Counted from the stretch's first letter, positions 25,271 through 34,528 are shown. The stretch: DNA of 64,000 nt from JABDPF01 sp036351055 (GCA_036351055.1 JAZBOH010000147.1:1-64000), one strand, 5' to 3'. Notes: generated by a model not told the origin, from the letters alone. Numbers and translations are program-made.

Positions 25271-26788
25271 TCAGCTTTCACCCGCCTGCGCGTGCCCGTG
25301 GTGCGTTTGCGACAGGCGTTTCATCAGCGGTAAAACGGCAATGGCGATCGCGGTGCAGACCAGGGCGGCGATGCCCAGCTTGTTGAACAGGCTGGTGTAT
25401 ATCGGCAGGGACTCGAGCGGGTTGCTGATGTCGCGCGGCACACTGGCGAAAGAAGCAACCAGGCCACCGAGGTATTGTGAGACGCCGGAGGCGACAAAGT
25501 AGGCGCCCATCATGAAGCCCCCCATGCGCGCAGGAACATAGCGGGCGACCATGGCCAGGCCAAGCGCGCTGACCAGCAATTCGCCGAGGGAAATTGCACC
25601 GTAGCCCCACACCATCAGCCACGAGGAAACCCGGCCCTGCTCATCGGCGAAGTGGCCTGACGCGCCGTAGATGAAAAAGCCGAGCGCGACGAGCGAGAAG
25701 CCCAGCACGAACTTGGCGGCGATGGAGATATCCTTGCCTGCATTTCCGGCACGCGTATAGGTCCAGGCCAACACCGGGCTGAGGATGAAGATCCAGATCG
25801 GGTTGAACGCCTGGAACTGTGCCGGTGACCAGTCCCACAGGTGCACGCCGAAAACGGCAAAGGACGGGTCAACGTTGCGCAGCGCGAAAAGCGCCAGGGA
25901 GGTCGACATCTGCTGGTAGAAAATGAAATAAAACACCGACTGCACGGTCAGCACCAGGGCGGCTATCAGGCCGGCGCGTTCATTGCGTTGCCCGGTACCT
26001 ATCAGGTAGGCAAAAATGCCGATCACGGCCACCCCCGCGAGATAGACAAAGGCGCGGGCGACCCCCTGGTGCTCCAGGATGTAGGCGGATGCAAACACGG
26101 CCACGACGCTGCCGGCCAGCACGGCGCCCAGCTTGCCCCAGTTCAGAGGCTGCTCGTCGGGCTCGGAACCGATGTGGCGCATGTAACGGCGCATCAGCCA
26201 GTAGTTGGCCAGGCCCAGCAGCAGACCGACCGCGCACACCGCGAAGGCGACATGCCAGCCGAGGGCGTTCCCGTAGTGTTCGTTGACGTAGTCCTTCAGC
26301 CACGGGGTCAATAGCTGGGAAATCATCGCGCCCAGGTTGACCGCCATGTAATAAATGGTGAACGCACTGTCGATCCTGGAGTCATCGCCCTCGTAGATCT
26401 TGCGCACCAGGTTGCCGACGTTGGCCTTGAACAGGCCATTTCCCACCACGATGACCCCCAGCGCGCAAAACAGGAACCAGATGCTCTGACCCGGTACGAC
26501 CATCAGGCCGTAGCCGATGGACAGGACCGTTGCGCCCAGCAACATGGTGCGCCGCGTACCGAGGACCTTGTCGCCGATCCAGCCGCCGATGGCCGGCGCC
26601 ACGTAGATCAATGCCGCCGCGGCGCCCCATACCAGCGTGGCGCGCTCGTCCGGGAAACCCAGCCGCTGCACCATGTAATACACGATGAGGGCCTGCATCC
26701 CGTAAAAGCCGAAGCGCTCCCACATTTCGATAAGGAATATCGTGGAAAATGCGCGGTTTTGCGATTGGGTCGTGGTCCTGGTTTCCAT
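25271..26788 (-). CDS. POT/PTR-family proton-coupled oligopeptide transporter
   Basis: Encodes 505 residues from an ATG at 26788 with a GGAAAG site; a TTG five codons upstream is weaker. The N-terminal motif EMWERFGFYGMQALIVYYM is the POT-family E-x-x-E-R/F-Y-x-x signature, followed by about 12-14 membrane segments. Members import di- and tripeptides with protons. It stands alone and converges with the beta-barrel gene, only 13 bp apart. Confidence 0.92.
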   Translation of the reverse strand: METRTTTQSQNRAFSTIFLIEMWERFGFYGMQALIVYYMVQRLGFPDERATLVWGAAAALIYVAPAIGGWIGDKVLGTRRTMLLGATVLSIGYGLMVVPGQSIWFLFCALGVIVVGNGLFKANVGNLVRKIYEGDDSRIDSAFTIYYMAVNLGAMISQLLTPWLKDYVNEHYGNALGWHVAFAVCAVGLLLGLANYWLMRRYMRHIGSEPDEQPLNWGKLGAVLAGSVVAVFASAYILEHQGVARAFVYLAGVAVIGIFAYLIGTGQRNERAGLIAALVLTVQSVFYFIFYQQMSTSLALFALRNVDPSFAVFGVHLWDWSPAQFQAFNPIWIFILSPVLAWTYTRAGNAGKDISIAAKFVLGFSLVALGFFIYGASGHFADEQGRVSSWLMVWGYGAISLGELLVSALGLAMVARYVPARMGGFMMGAYFVASGVSQYLGGLVASFASVPRDISNPLESLPIYTSLFNKLGIAALVCTAIAIAVLPLMKRLSQTHHGHAQAGES

Positions 26789-26869
26789 CGGGCTTTCCGT
26801 CAATAGGCAAAATCGCCTAAGAATACCGCAATCGGGCGGCAGGTTCAGGCCGGAAACGGGCTTGCGGGC

Positions 26870-28168
26870 TTAAGTGGTGGGGATCAACAACTCGGAGCCG
26901 ACGCGAATGGTGTCACCGCGAAGGTCGTTGGCGCGCCGCAGGCTGTACAGGCTGACGCGGTAGCGATGGGCAATCTCACCCAGCGTATCGCCACGAATGA
27001 CCTTGTACTTGACCGGCTGCCGGTTCGCTGCCACCCAGGTGCCGGGCGGCGGGCTCAGGTAAAAATAGTCCTGTACACCGTCGGCGATGGTGCGTGCGAT
27101 CTTCTTTTGCCAGGCCGGGTCCCTGAGGCGCTTTTCCTCGGACGGGTTGCTGATAAAGGCCGTTTCAACCAGGATCGAGGGGACGTCCGGGGATTTCAAG
27201 ACCATGAAATTGGCGTGCTCGACATGGGATTTGTGCATTTTGCCCATGCCCCCCAGCGATGAAAACACGCTGTCGGCCACCGCACTGCTCGCTTCCATCG
27301 TGGCGCTCTGCGACAGGTCCAGCAGGACCGAGGCCAGCATATCGTCCTTGTCGCGCAGGCTTACGCCGCCCACCAGGTCGGCGCTGTTCTCGCTGGCGGC
27401 CAGCAAGCGGGCGTATTCCGAGCTGGCGCCCTTGCGTGACAATACAAAAACCGAGCTGCCGGACACGCTGCGTTTGTTGAATGCATCCGCGTGAACGGAA
27501 ACAAACAGGTCCGCGCGGTGCTGACGCGCCTTTTCGTAACGGTCGCGCAACGGCACGAAATAGTCACCGGTTCGGGTCAGAACCCCGCGCATGCCCGGAC
27601 GGGCATCGATTGACTTTTTGAGTTCGCGGGCAATCGCCAGCACCACGTCCTTTTCCCGGGTGCGGGATTTGCCAATCGCACCGGGGTCTTCCCCGCCATG
27701 CCCGGCGTCGATCGCGACCACGATGTCACGGTCTGTTTGCTGCACGTCGGCCATCTGCTTGACCGGGCGGTTTTTTTGACTGCCCTCGGGGAATAGGTCC
27801 ACGACCAGGCGGTATCCATACTGCCCCACCGGGTCCAGCATGAAGCTCTTGATACTGGCTTTGCTGTCGAGGTCGAGTACCACCCGCAGCGTATCCTTTT
27901 TCGGCTGCCCGTGGCGAACGCTGTCGATGATGCCGGCGTGATCCTTGCTCAGGCGCAGGGGGTCCCGAAGTCCGGACTTTTTGAGATCGATGACAACCCG
28001 TGGCGGGCTATCCAGGGTGAACAGTTTGTATTCGGCGCGTGTGTCGAGGTCAAGAACCGCACGGGTTTTGTCGGGGTCGGTCCAGACGCGGAAGCCATTG
28101 ACGTCCGCGCCCAGGGTGGGAACCGCAAACAATAACAAAGTCCATGCAATGACAACACGAAATATCAT
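26870..28168 (-). CDS. amiC: N-acetylmuramoyl-L-alanine amidase with AMIN and LysM domains
   Basis: Encodes 432 residues. The ATG at 28168 places a signal peptide (FRVVIAWTLLLFAVPTLGA) at the N-terminus; a GGAGG site lies 12 bases upstream. An AMIN domain (about 30-130) targets the septum; an Amidase_3 domain follows with Zn ligands in IDAGHGGEDPGAIG, SVHADA and the Glu in LVETAFISNP. A C-terminal LysM domain (YKVIRGDTLGEIAHRYRVSLYSLRRAN) binds peptidoglycan. It cuts the amide between MurNAc and the stem peptide during daughter-cell separation. It follows tsaE, as amiB does in E. coli. Confidence 0.95.
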   Translation of the reverse strand: MIFRVVIAWTLLLFAVPTLGADVNGFRVWTDPDKTRAVLDLDTRAEYKLFTLDSPPRVVIDLKKSGLRDPLRLSKDHAGIIDSVRHGQPKKDTLRVVLDLDSKASIKSFMLDPVGQYGYRLVVDLFPEGSQKNRPVKQMADVQQTDRDIVVAIDAGHGGEDPGAIGKSRTREKDVVLAIARELKKSIDARPGMRGVLTRTGDYFVPLRDRYEKARQHRADLFVSVHADAFNKRSVSGSSVFVLSRKGASSEYARLLAASENSADLVGGVSLRDKDDMLASVLLDLSQSATMEASSAVADSVFSSLGGMGKMHKSHVEHANFMVLKSPDVPSILVETAFISNPSEEKRLRDPAWQKKIARTIADGVQDYFYLSPPPGTWVAANRQPVKYKVIRGDTLGEIAHRYRVSLYSLRRANDLRGDTIRVGSELLIPTT

Positions 28169-28285
28169 CGGGAAGATCAACCTCCATTGTCGACGTTCCA
28201 ATAATGAATTGAAAATCGTGAAATTGCAACAGTTTTCTTTACAAAACCGTTAGATAGCAGCCTTAACTAGAAACTAAGTCTCAAG

Positions 28286-28771
28286 TCAAGAATCAACTTT
28301 CCCCGCTAACTTCATGCCTACTGGTGAAAATGCTTTGCAATGTATGAATCTTGATTCGTTTGTTTCGCCAAACGACAAGATAAGATCAGGGGGTGGCAGA
28401 TAGTGTTCGCCACGGTCAGGCCACTCCACCATCAACACGCTGTTGCGGTCATAAAGGTCCCTGATCGCCAGGTATTCCAGTTCTTCGGGGTCTTCGATGC
28501 GGTAGAGGTCCAGGTGCAAAACGGTGATTTCACCCACCTCGTAAGTTTCCAGCAGACCGTAACTGGGGCTTTTCACATACCCCGGGTATCCCAGCGCATG
28601 AATGCAGGCCCGGGCAAACAGGGTTTTTCCGGCCCCGAGGTCTCCCTGGAGATATATCACGCAGGGCGCTTCCAGGTGGTGGGCAAAACGTCCGGCCAGC
28701 GCGGCCGATGCAGCCTCGTCGCGCACTTCTCTTTGCCATTCGGCTACTTTTGCAGTTTCAATCTTCATCAT
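28286..28771 (-). CDS. tsaE: tRNA threonylcarbamoyladenosine ATPase subunit TsaE
   Basis: Encodes 161 residues. TsaE is the ATPase partner of TsaB and TsaD in making t6A37 on ANN-decoding tRNAs. Walker A is GDLGAGKT (about residues 43-50), followed by VKSPSYGLLETYEV and LHLDLYRIEDPEELEYLAIRDL, all family hallmarks. Its start abuts the nnr stop (TGAATG), and amiC lies downstream after a 117-bp gap with no gene. Confidence 0.95.
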   Translation of the reverse strand: MMKIETAKVAEWQREVRDEAASAALAGRFAHHLEAPCVIYLQGDLGAGKTLFARACIHALGYPGYVKSPSYGLLETYEVGEITVLHLDLYRIEDPEELEYLAIRDLYDRNSVLMVEWPDRGEHYLPPPDLILSFGETNESRFIHCKAFSPVGMKLAGKVDS

Positions 28772-30277
28772 TCAAACCGGGTTCAGCACGGCGGGCAGGA
28801 AGGACGTGATATCCGATGCGATCAAGCCCCGCTGCCCCAACTGTTGCGCGGCCAGGTCGCCAGCGCTGGCGTGGGCCACCACCCCGGCCAGCGCCGCCTC
28901 CCAGGCGCCCAGCCCCTGGGCCAGCATGGCGCCGATGATCCCGGATAGAACATCCCCCGACCCCGCGGTCGCCATGCCCGGGTTGCCCAGCGGGCATATC
29001 GCGTAGCGCCCCGCCGGGTCGGCAACCACGCTGCCGCATCCTTTCAGCACCACGATGGCGGAATAGTTCCGGGCAAGCTGCAGGGCTGCGCCTACCCGGT
29101 CCTGCTGGACCGTGTGTGCGGAACGGCCGAGTAAACGACCCGCCTCCGCCGGGTGTGGCGTCATGATCCAGGGCCCGCCATGCAGAGGACTCTTTGTGCT
29201 CGATGAATAGCGCTCGGCGAGCAGGTTCAAGGCGTCTGCATCCAGAACGGTCGGCCGCGCCGCTTCGAGGCAGGCGTCCAGCAGACTTGCCGACCAGTCG
29301 GTATTGCCGAGCCCGGTACCTGCCACCACCACGTCCACGCCGGACAGCAAGGGTTCCAGGGCCGTTCGTCCATCGATTCCCCGCACCATCAGTTCGGGGC
29401 AGCCCATATTGACCAGGGCCGCATGTTCCACCCGCGTGGCAATCGTGACTTTGCCCGCGCCGCTGCGCAGGGCCGCCTCGCCACACAGGCGCACGGCGCC
29501 GCTCATGCCGTCGTCGCTGCCGACGGCCAGCAACCAGCCGTAACTGCCTTTATGCGAATTGAGCAGCCTGGGCGGAAGCAATTCCAGGATTGTATCTTCC
29601 TGAATTAAAATTCCGGAATCAGGCTCCGAGTCCCTGACGCTGGGCGGGGTCTGCAAATCATCGAAAAGGACATCGCCAACGTAATCCGGCCCATCTGCCG
29701 TAAACAACCCGCGCTTGCTCCCGATAAACGTGACCGTGATATCTGCAACGATGGCGCTGCCCATCACCACCCCGCTGTCGGCATTGAGCCCGGACGGTAT
29801 GTCTACGGCGATAACAATGGACTCCGAGCGGTTGGCGGCCTCGATGGCCTCGGCGTATGCACCCGCCGGGGCACGATCCAGGCCCGTGCCCAGGAGCGCG
29901 TCAATGATGATGTCGTAGCGACCCGCATCAACCAGCGGCCAGGCAAGCAGCGAGCCGCCTGCGGCCTGCCAGCGTTCCGCCGCAAGCGCCGCATCGCCCT
30001 GCAGCCGCGCCGGATCCTTCAGGGCACACACGTCGACCGAGATGCCCGCCTCCAGCGCCAGCCTGGCAATGATGTAACCATCGCCGCCGTTGTTCCCGCC
30101 CCCGCACAGTACCAGGCAGGTTTCCGAATCCGGGTATGCCTGCCGGGCTGCCTCGAAAACACAGCGCCCTGCCCGCTCCATCAATTCGATACCGGGAATC
30201 CCGTGCCCCACGATCGCGCACTTGTCCAACCGCCTGACCTGCTCGGCGGTATACAATCGGTCTGCCTGTTCAATCAT
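28772..30277 (-). CDS. nnr: Bifunctional NAD(P)H-hydrate epimerase / ADP-dependent dehydratase
   Basis: Encodes 501 residues. It repairs hydrated NADH and NADPH: the N-terminal domain (about 1-215; VLCGGGNNGGDGYIIARLA, DALLGTGLDR, VAVDIPSGLNADSG) is the NnrE epimerase, and the C-terminal domain (MTPHPAEAGRLLGRSA, AGSGDVLSGIIGAMLAQGL) is the NnrD dehydratase. The ATG at 30277 is preferred to a TTG two codons earlier. It is divergent from queG with about 15 bp between starts, so promoters must overlap the coding regions or be very compact. Confidence 0.96.
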   Translation of the reverse strand: MIEQADRLYTAEQVRRLDKCAIVGHGIPGIELMERAGRCVFEAARQAYPDSETCLVLCGGGNNGGDGYIIARLALEAGISVDVCALKDPARLQGDAALAAERWQAAGGSLLAWPLVDAGRYDIIIDALLGTGLDRAPAGAYAEAIEAANRSESIVIAVDIPSGLNADSGVVMGSAIVADITVTFIGSKRGLFTADGPDYVGDVLFDDLQTPPSVRDSEPDSGILIQEDTILELLPPRLLNSHKGSYGWLLAVGSDDGMSGAVRLCGEAALRSGAGKVTIATRVEHAALVNMGCPELMVRGIDGRTALEPLLSGVDVVVAGTGLGNTDWSASLLDACLEAARPTVLDADALNLLAERYSSSTKSPLHGGPWIMTPHPAEAGRLLGRSAHTVQQDRVGAALQLARNYSAIVVLKGCGSVVADPAGRYAICPLGNPGMATAGSGDVLSGIIGAMLAQGLGAWEAALAGVVAHASAGDLAAQQLGQRGLIASDITSFLPAVLNPV

Positions 30278-30292
30278 GGTCAAATTATAGCG

Positions 30293-31438
30293 GTGAAAAA
30301 GGTAACTGGCACAGGATCGGAATCAAGAGAAGGCCCTCGACCGGCCACGCATGTTCCGCTTGAGTTCCCCGCGGAGCTCGCACTGCGGATAAAGGACTGG
30401 GGGCGGCAGCTTGGATTCCAGCAGATCGGGATTTGCGACACCCAGCTGGCGCAGCATGAACAGAAGCTGGAGCGATGGCTGGCCGAAGGGTTTCATGGAG
30501 AAATGACGTACATGCAACGCCATGGAACCCGGCGCAGCCGCCCTGGGGAGCTGGTGCCGGGAACCGTGCGGGTGATTTCGGTCCGGATGGATTACCTGAC
30601 GGACCAGGCCCGGCCTGCGGTCGAGCTGCTGCAAGAGGATGAAGAGGCGCTCATATCCCGCTACGCGCTCGGGCGGGACTACCACAAGGTACTGCGCAAA
30701 CGTCTGCAGAAGCTCGCCAGCCGGATAGAACAGGACATCGGACCATTTGGCTACCGGGTATTTGTCGACTCGGCACCCGTGCTGGAAAAAGCCCTGGCGG
30801 AAAAAGCCGGGCTGGGATGGATCGGTAAACACAGCAACCTGCTGACCCGCAAAACCGGCAGCTGGTTTTTTCTTGGTGAAATCTACACCGACCTGCCGCT
30901 GCCGGTGGACGAACCCGCGATCAACCACTGCGGCGACTGTGACCGCTGTATCACGGCCTGCCCGACCGACGCCATCGTTGCCCCGTACCGGGTGGATGCG
31001 CGCCGCTGTATTTCATACCTGACGATTGAACTCAAGGGTCCGATCCCGGCGCCATTGAGGCCGCTCATGGGCAACCGGATCTACGGCTGCGATGACTGCC
31101 AGCTGGTTTGCCCCTGGAACCGTTTCGCAATCCCTTCACCAGAAGCCGATTTCCTGCCCCGGCATGGCCTCGACAGCAGCGAACTGGTCGCCCTGTTCGC
31201 CTGGTCCGAAAAGGAGTTTCTGCAGCGTACCGAGGGTAGCGCGATACGCCGGACGGGCTATACGGGATGGCTGAGAAACATCGCCGTGGCGCTAGGTAAT
31301 GTAGACCTTTCCACGGCCGGCAACCCGGCCGCTGTATGCGCCGCGCTGGAAAGCCGGGCCGGCCACGCATCGGCGCTTGTCCGGGAACACGTCGAATGGG
31401 CCATTGCACGGCATAAACAGAGCAAATCCGGGTTCTAA
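30293..31438 (+). CDS. queG: Epoxyqueuosine reductase
   Basis: Encodes 381 residues from a GTG at 30293, equal to the usual length (E. coli 379); no clear ribosome binding site is seen. QueG uses cobalamin and two 4Fe-4S clusters to reduce epoxyqueuosine to queuosine in tRNA. Cluster ligands are in CGDCDRCITACPTDAI and GCDDCQLVCPWNRF; the N-terminal motif FQQIGICD and the VDSAPVLEKALAEKAGLGWIGKH segment are typical. It is divergent from nnr, keeping the common queG/nnr/tsaE/amidase cluster. Confidence 0.95.
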   Translation: MKKVTGTGSESREGPRPATHVPLEFPAELALRIKDWGRQLGFQQIGICDTQLAQHEQKLERWLAEGFHGEMTYMQRHGTRRSRPGELVPGTVRVISVRMDYLTDQARPAVELLQEDEEALISRYALGRDYHKVLRKRLQKLASRIEQDIGPFGYRVFVDSAPVLEKALAEKAGLGWIGKHSNLLTRKTGSWFFLGEIYTDLPLPVDEPAINHCGDCDRCITACPTDAIVAPYRVDARRCISYLTIELKGPIPAPLRPLMGNRIYGCDDCQLVCPWNRFAIPSPEADFLPRHGLDSSELVALFAWSEKEFLQRTEGSAIRRTGYTGWLRNIAVALGNVDLSTAGNPAAVCAALESRAGHASALVREHVEWAIARHKQSKSGF

Positions 31439-31531
31439 AGCAGTGCCTGCATGTGCTATTCTGGCGCGAATATTTCAGCCCCGCCAGGGCCCATCGGCAG
31501 CGGGCGTAAACGTAGAATTTTGAGGTGATTC

Positions 31532-33040
31532 ATGACCATTATCGAGCGCTTGAACGAACTGAGGAGTCACGGCGGAAAAGCACGAACAACAGGCCTTCCT
31601 GACGACATCATCATGAAGTTCGCCGGGCTAGACAGCAAGCTGGGCGAAGCCGTTGAAGCCGCCTGCCAGGAGTTCAGAAAACTGCTGTCCGAAGAGCCCG
31701 AACTACTGGCCATGGACGAGGTCGGCCAGGCTGCCGCCATCCAGGAAGGCTTTGTCAATTTCTACCCCGATGACGCGGTGAATCCCTATATCACCATTGC
31801 CGCGCGCGGTCCCTGGATCGTGACGCTCAAGGGCGCCGTGCTTTACGACGTGGGCGGTTACGGGATGATCGGGGCGGGCCATGCACCGGAATCCATCCTC
31901 GAGGCGATGAACCGCAAGCACGTGATGGCCAATATCATGACACCCAATATCAGCCAGAAATACCTGGTCCAGCGCTTGCGCCGGGAAATCGGCCATACAC
32001 GCGGCAGCTGCCCTTTTTCAAAGTTCATTTGCGTCAACAGCGGCTCCGAAGCCGTCACGGTGGCGGCGCGCCTGGCGGATATCAATGCCAAGATCATGAC
32101 CGATCCCGGTGCACGGTACGCCCACAAGCCGAGACACATACTCAGCCTCAAGGGCAGTTTCCATGGCAGGACACAGCGCCCGGCGCAATTCTCCGATTCA
32201 ACCCGCAAAACCTATTGCAAGTACCTCGCTTCTTTCCGCGATAACGACAGCCTGATCACGGTCGAACCCAATAATATTGAACAGCTTCAACAGGTGTTCC
32301 AGTGGGCCGAAAGCAACGACGTTTTCATCGAGGCCTTTTTCATGGAACCGGTCATGGGCGAAGGCAATCCCGGCATGGCGATCAACCCCGATTTCTATGC
32401 GGAGGCCCGCAGGCTGACCGCGGAGCACGGCTCGATACTGTTGGTGGATTCGATCCAGGCCGGCCTTCGGGCGCGGGGTGTGTTGTCGATCGTTGATTAC
32501 CCTGGCTTCGAAGAACTGGAGGCCCCGGACCTGGAGACCTACTCCAAGGCGCTCAACGCCGGGCAGTACCCGCTTTCGGTTCTGGCCATGACGGAACGTT
32601 CCGCCCGGTTGTATCAAAAAGGTGCTTACGGTAACACCATGACGACCAACCCGCGGGCCATGGACGTGGCCTGCGCGGTGCTCGACGGGCTGACGCCTGA
32701 AGTCCGGCGCAATATCCGTGAACGCGGGGCAGAAGCCATCGCCAAGCTAAAAATCATGGCTGAAGAACTGGGCGACCGTGTGACCGGCGTACAGGGCACC
32801 GGCCTGCTGTTCAGCGTCGGCCTCGACGGCAGCCGTTACAAGAGTTACGGCGCCGGTTCGATCGAGGAATACATGCGAATCCATGGCATTTCAGTGATCC
32901 ATGGCGGTGAAAACTCCCTGCGCTATACACCGTATTTCGCGATCACGAGCGAGGAAGTGGACCTGCTGGTCGAAGCGACCCGCCAGGCCATCCTGAAGGG
33001 CCCGGTCAAAGCGGCTGTCGAGGAGGCCGCCGCAGCCTGA
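31532..33040 (+). CDS. Class III PLP-dependent aminotransferase, substrate unknown
   Basis: Encodes 502 residues with a GAGGTG ribosome binding site. The fold-type I class III pattern is clear: GSEA at 171-174, Asp306 in LLVDSIQAGLRARG and the PLP Lys339 in TYSKALNAGQYPLS. The first 75 residues form an extra N-terminal region not found in short acetylornithine aminotransferases. Omega-amino donors such as lysine, ornithine or 4-aminobutyrate are typical for the class; lysine would fit the ALDH7 and GcdH genes in this window, but nothing in the sequence proves it. It stands alone and is closed by a strong terminator. Confidence 0.8.
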   Translation: MTIIERLNELRSHGGKARTTGLPDDIIMKFAGLDSKLGEAVEAACQEFRKLLSEEPELLAMDEVGQAAAIQEGFVNFYPDDAVNPYITIAARGPWIVTLKGAVLYDVGGYGMIGAGHAPESILEAMNRKHVMANIMTPNISQKYLVQRLRREIGHTRGSCPFSKFICVNSGSEAVTVAARLADINAKIMTDPGARYAHKPRHILSLKGSFHGRTQRPAQFSDSTRKTYCKYLASFRDNDSLITVEPNNIEQLQQVFQWAESNDVFIEAFFMEPVMGEGNPGMAINPDFYAEARRLTAEHGSILLVDSIQAGLRARGVLSIVDYPGFEELEAPDLETYSKALNAGQYPLSVLAMTERSARLYQKGAYGNTMTTNPRAMDVACAVLDGLTPEVRRNIRERGAEAIAKLKIMAEELGDRVTGVQGTGLLFSVGLDGSRYKSYGAGSIEEYMRIHGISVIHGGENSLRYTPYFAITSEEVDLLVEATRQAILKGPVKAAVEEAAAA

Positions 33041-33058
33041 CCAGGCCGCATTGCACGC

Positions 33059-33090
33059 AAAAAAGGGGCGGCTTGTGCCGCCCCTTTTTT
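33059..33090. terminator. Strong bidirectional intrinsic terminator
   Basis: A perfect inverted repeat, ggggcggc / gccgcccc with a 4-nt loop, is framed by A6 and T6. It lies 18 bp past the aminotransferase stop and separates it from the beta-lactamase gene. Confidence 0.9.
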
Positions 33091-33177
33091 GCCCATTCAG
33101 AAAAAGGCCCCGGCCAGTCCCCGGCGTTGCCCTATTTCCATGGCAGGCTGGAAGAACCCAAGCAGCGGAATACAACG

Positions 33178-33969
33178 ATGAATCAGAGACCAACCCTCCT
33201 GGCAGGCACCTTGCTAGCCGTGCTGATTGCCTTGCCCGCGTGGCCCAGCGGGCTGGCAAAGATCAATCTCTCCGGCTACGCACCGGGGAAAAACGCCTGT
33301 ATCGCGGTATACGATAGCCAAGCCGAGCAGTACCTGGTGCACAACATGGCGCAGTGCCAGGAACGGCTGTCGCCCTGTTCCACGTTCAAAATCCCCAACG
33401 CCCTGATCGGGCTGGAAACCAGGGTGCTGACCGGCCCGGAAGACACAAAAGAATGGGATGGCACCGAACATTCACGCCAGGTGAACAACCAGCACCATGA
33501 CCTTGCCAGCGCCATCCGAAACTCCGTTCTGTGGTACTTCCAGGAAGTCGCCCAGGACGTCGGGGTGGAACAGATGCAGGCCTATCTTGATGCTTTCGAT
33601 TACGGCAACCGGGACATTTCAGGCGGGCAGGACCAATTCTGGCTGGACTCATCCCTGCAGATCACCGCGTTGGAACAGATCGGTTTCATGGCGGCACTGG
33701 ACAAGGGGGCATTGCCGGCAAGCACCGCAAACCAGCAAACGGTCAAGGGCATGATGCTGCAGGAAGACAAGCTTCCCGAGGGTTTCCAGGGCGACCTCTA
33801 TGGCAAAACGGGCAGTTGCGTTACGCCGCAGGGCGATCATGGCTGGTTTACCGGCTTCTATCACCGTGACGGCGGCGATTACGTTTTCGCGGTGAATGTC
33901 AAAGGCAAAAAACAGTGGGGCTGGCAGGCCAGGGAGATCGCCGTCGCGGTGCTGGACGACCTGCCCTGA
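33178..33969 (+). CDS. Class D (OXA-type) beta-lactamase
   Basis: Encodes 263 residues with a signal peptide (TLLAGTLLAVLIALPAWPSGLA). All class D landmarks are present: S68-T-F-K71 (active Ser and the Lys that is carbamylated), S116-V-L, Y142-G-N, W155 in QFWLDSS, and K210-T-G. It hydrolyses the beta-lactam ring in the periplasm. A GGAA site precedes the ATG at 33178. It has its own upstream terminator, no mobile element or integron attachment site next to it, and composition like its neighbours, so it looks like a resident chromosomal enzyme rather than a recent arrival. Spectrum cannot be read from sequence alone. Confidence 0.93.
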   Translation: MNQRPTLLAGTLLAVLIALPAWPSGLAKINLSGYAPGKNACIAVYDSQAEQYLVHNMAQCQERLSPCSTFKIPNALIGLETRVLTGPEDTKEWDGTEHSRQVNNQHHDLASAIRNSVLWYFQEVAQDVGVEQMQAYLDAFDYGNRDISGGQDQFWLDSSLQITALEQIGFMAALDKGALPASTANQQTVKGMMLQEDKLPEGFQGDLYGKTGSCVTPQGDHGWFTGFYHRDGGDYVFAVNVKGKKQWGWQAREIAVAVLDDLP

Positions 33970-33982
33970 CCGGACTTTTGCC

Positions 33983-34201
33983 TTACACCAGGAAGACCTG
34001 CATCAGCTGAAGGGAGAACCAGCATCCGGCGAGGAGCATGCCGAAACCGGCGGCGTTTGCCGCCACACCGGCCATGAACCTGATGGATACCCTGGCCCTG
34101 AGAGGGTGGCATGCAGGCTGGTCTTTTGCAGGTGGCGAGGTCAAGGTCGCCTGCGGGGCGCCACCATCAGGGGCAAACAAGGTCATCAGGTGGTGGATCA
34201 T
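33983..34201 (-). CDS. Small single-span membrane protein
   Basis: Encodes 72 residues. The ATG at 34201 has a strong AAGGAGA ribosome binding site, the main evidence that the gene is real. The N-terminal half is polar and Pro-rich; the last 30 residues (RFMAGVAANAAGFGMLLAG then CWFSLQLMQVFLV) form one membrane helix. No family is recognised. It converges on the beta-lactamase gene with 13 bp between stops. A 7-codon reading frame (MFSCTRH) with its own GAGAGG site ends 14 bp before this start and could couple translation. Confidence 0.55.
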   Translation of the reverse strand: MIHHLMTLFAPDGGAPQATLTSPPAKDQPACHPLRARVSIRFMAGVAANAAGFGMLLAGCWFSLQLMQVFLV

Positions 34202-34528
34202 GGCTGGTTCTCCTTTCAGTGACGGGTACAGGAGAACATGTCCGCCTCTCAAAACCTGAGAAGCATTGCAGGAGTGATATTTGTCGTTTTGGAGCGGGTG
34301 TTTTAAACCCGGTCGCGGTGCCAAATGCCCCTTTTCAGAGGACACGCACGACGACACTCAGCAGGCGCTTCTTTCAGCTGCGCTGAAAACCGTACCTGCT
34401 TTGTTGCCTGTGCCCGCGCAGGGCGCGCATCCCGGTGTCGCTTCGCTGAAAACATCCTGTTTTCAAGACCTCTGAAAAAGGGTATATGACACCACGGCCT
34501 TGACACGGGGACGCCACCTGCGCCGGCG
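34202..34528. other. Intergenic region with a 17-nt palindrome repeated elsewhere
   Basis: This 327-bp stretch holds the 5' region of the small membrane protein (including the 7-codon frame) and, at 34448-34464, the palindrome gaaaacatcctgttttc, which recurs exactly at 47555-47571 beside tRNA-Pro. No further coding region is supported. Confidence 0.5.

Noticed and set aside
30290..30320. Possible half-copy of the aaaaaggtaccgg repeat at the queG start (aaaaaggtaactggcac)
   Set aside because: Only the first eight to nine bases match and there is no second arm, so chance is enough.
33041..34528. Mobile-element origin of the beta-lactamase region
   Set aside because: No transposase, integrase, integron attachment site or terminal repeats are present, and composition is like the neighbours.
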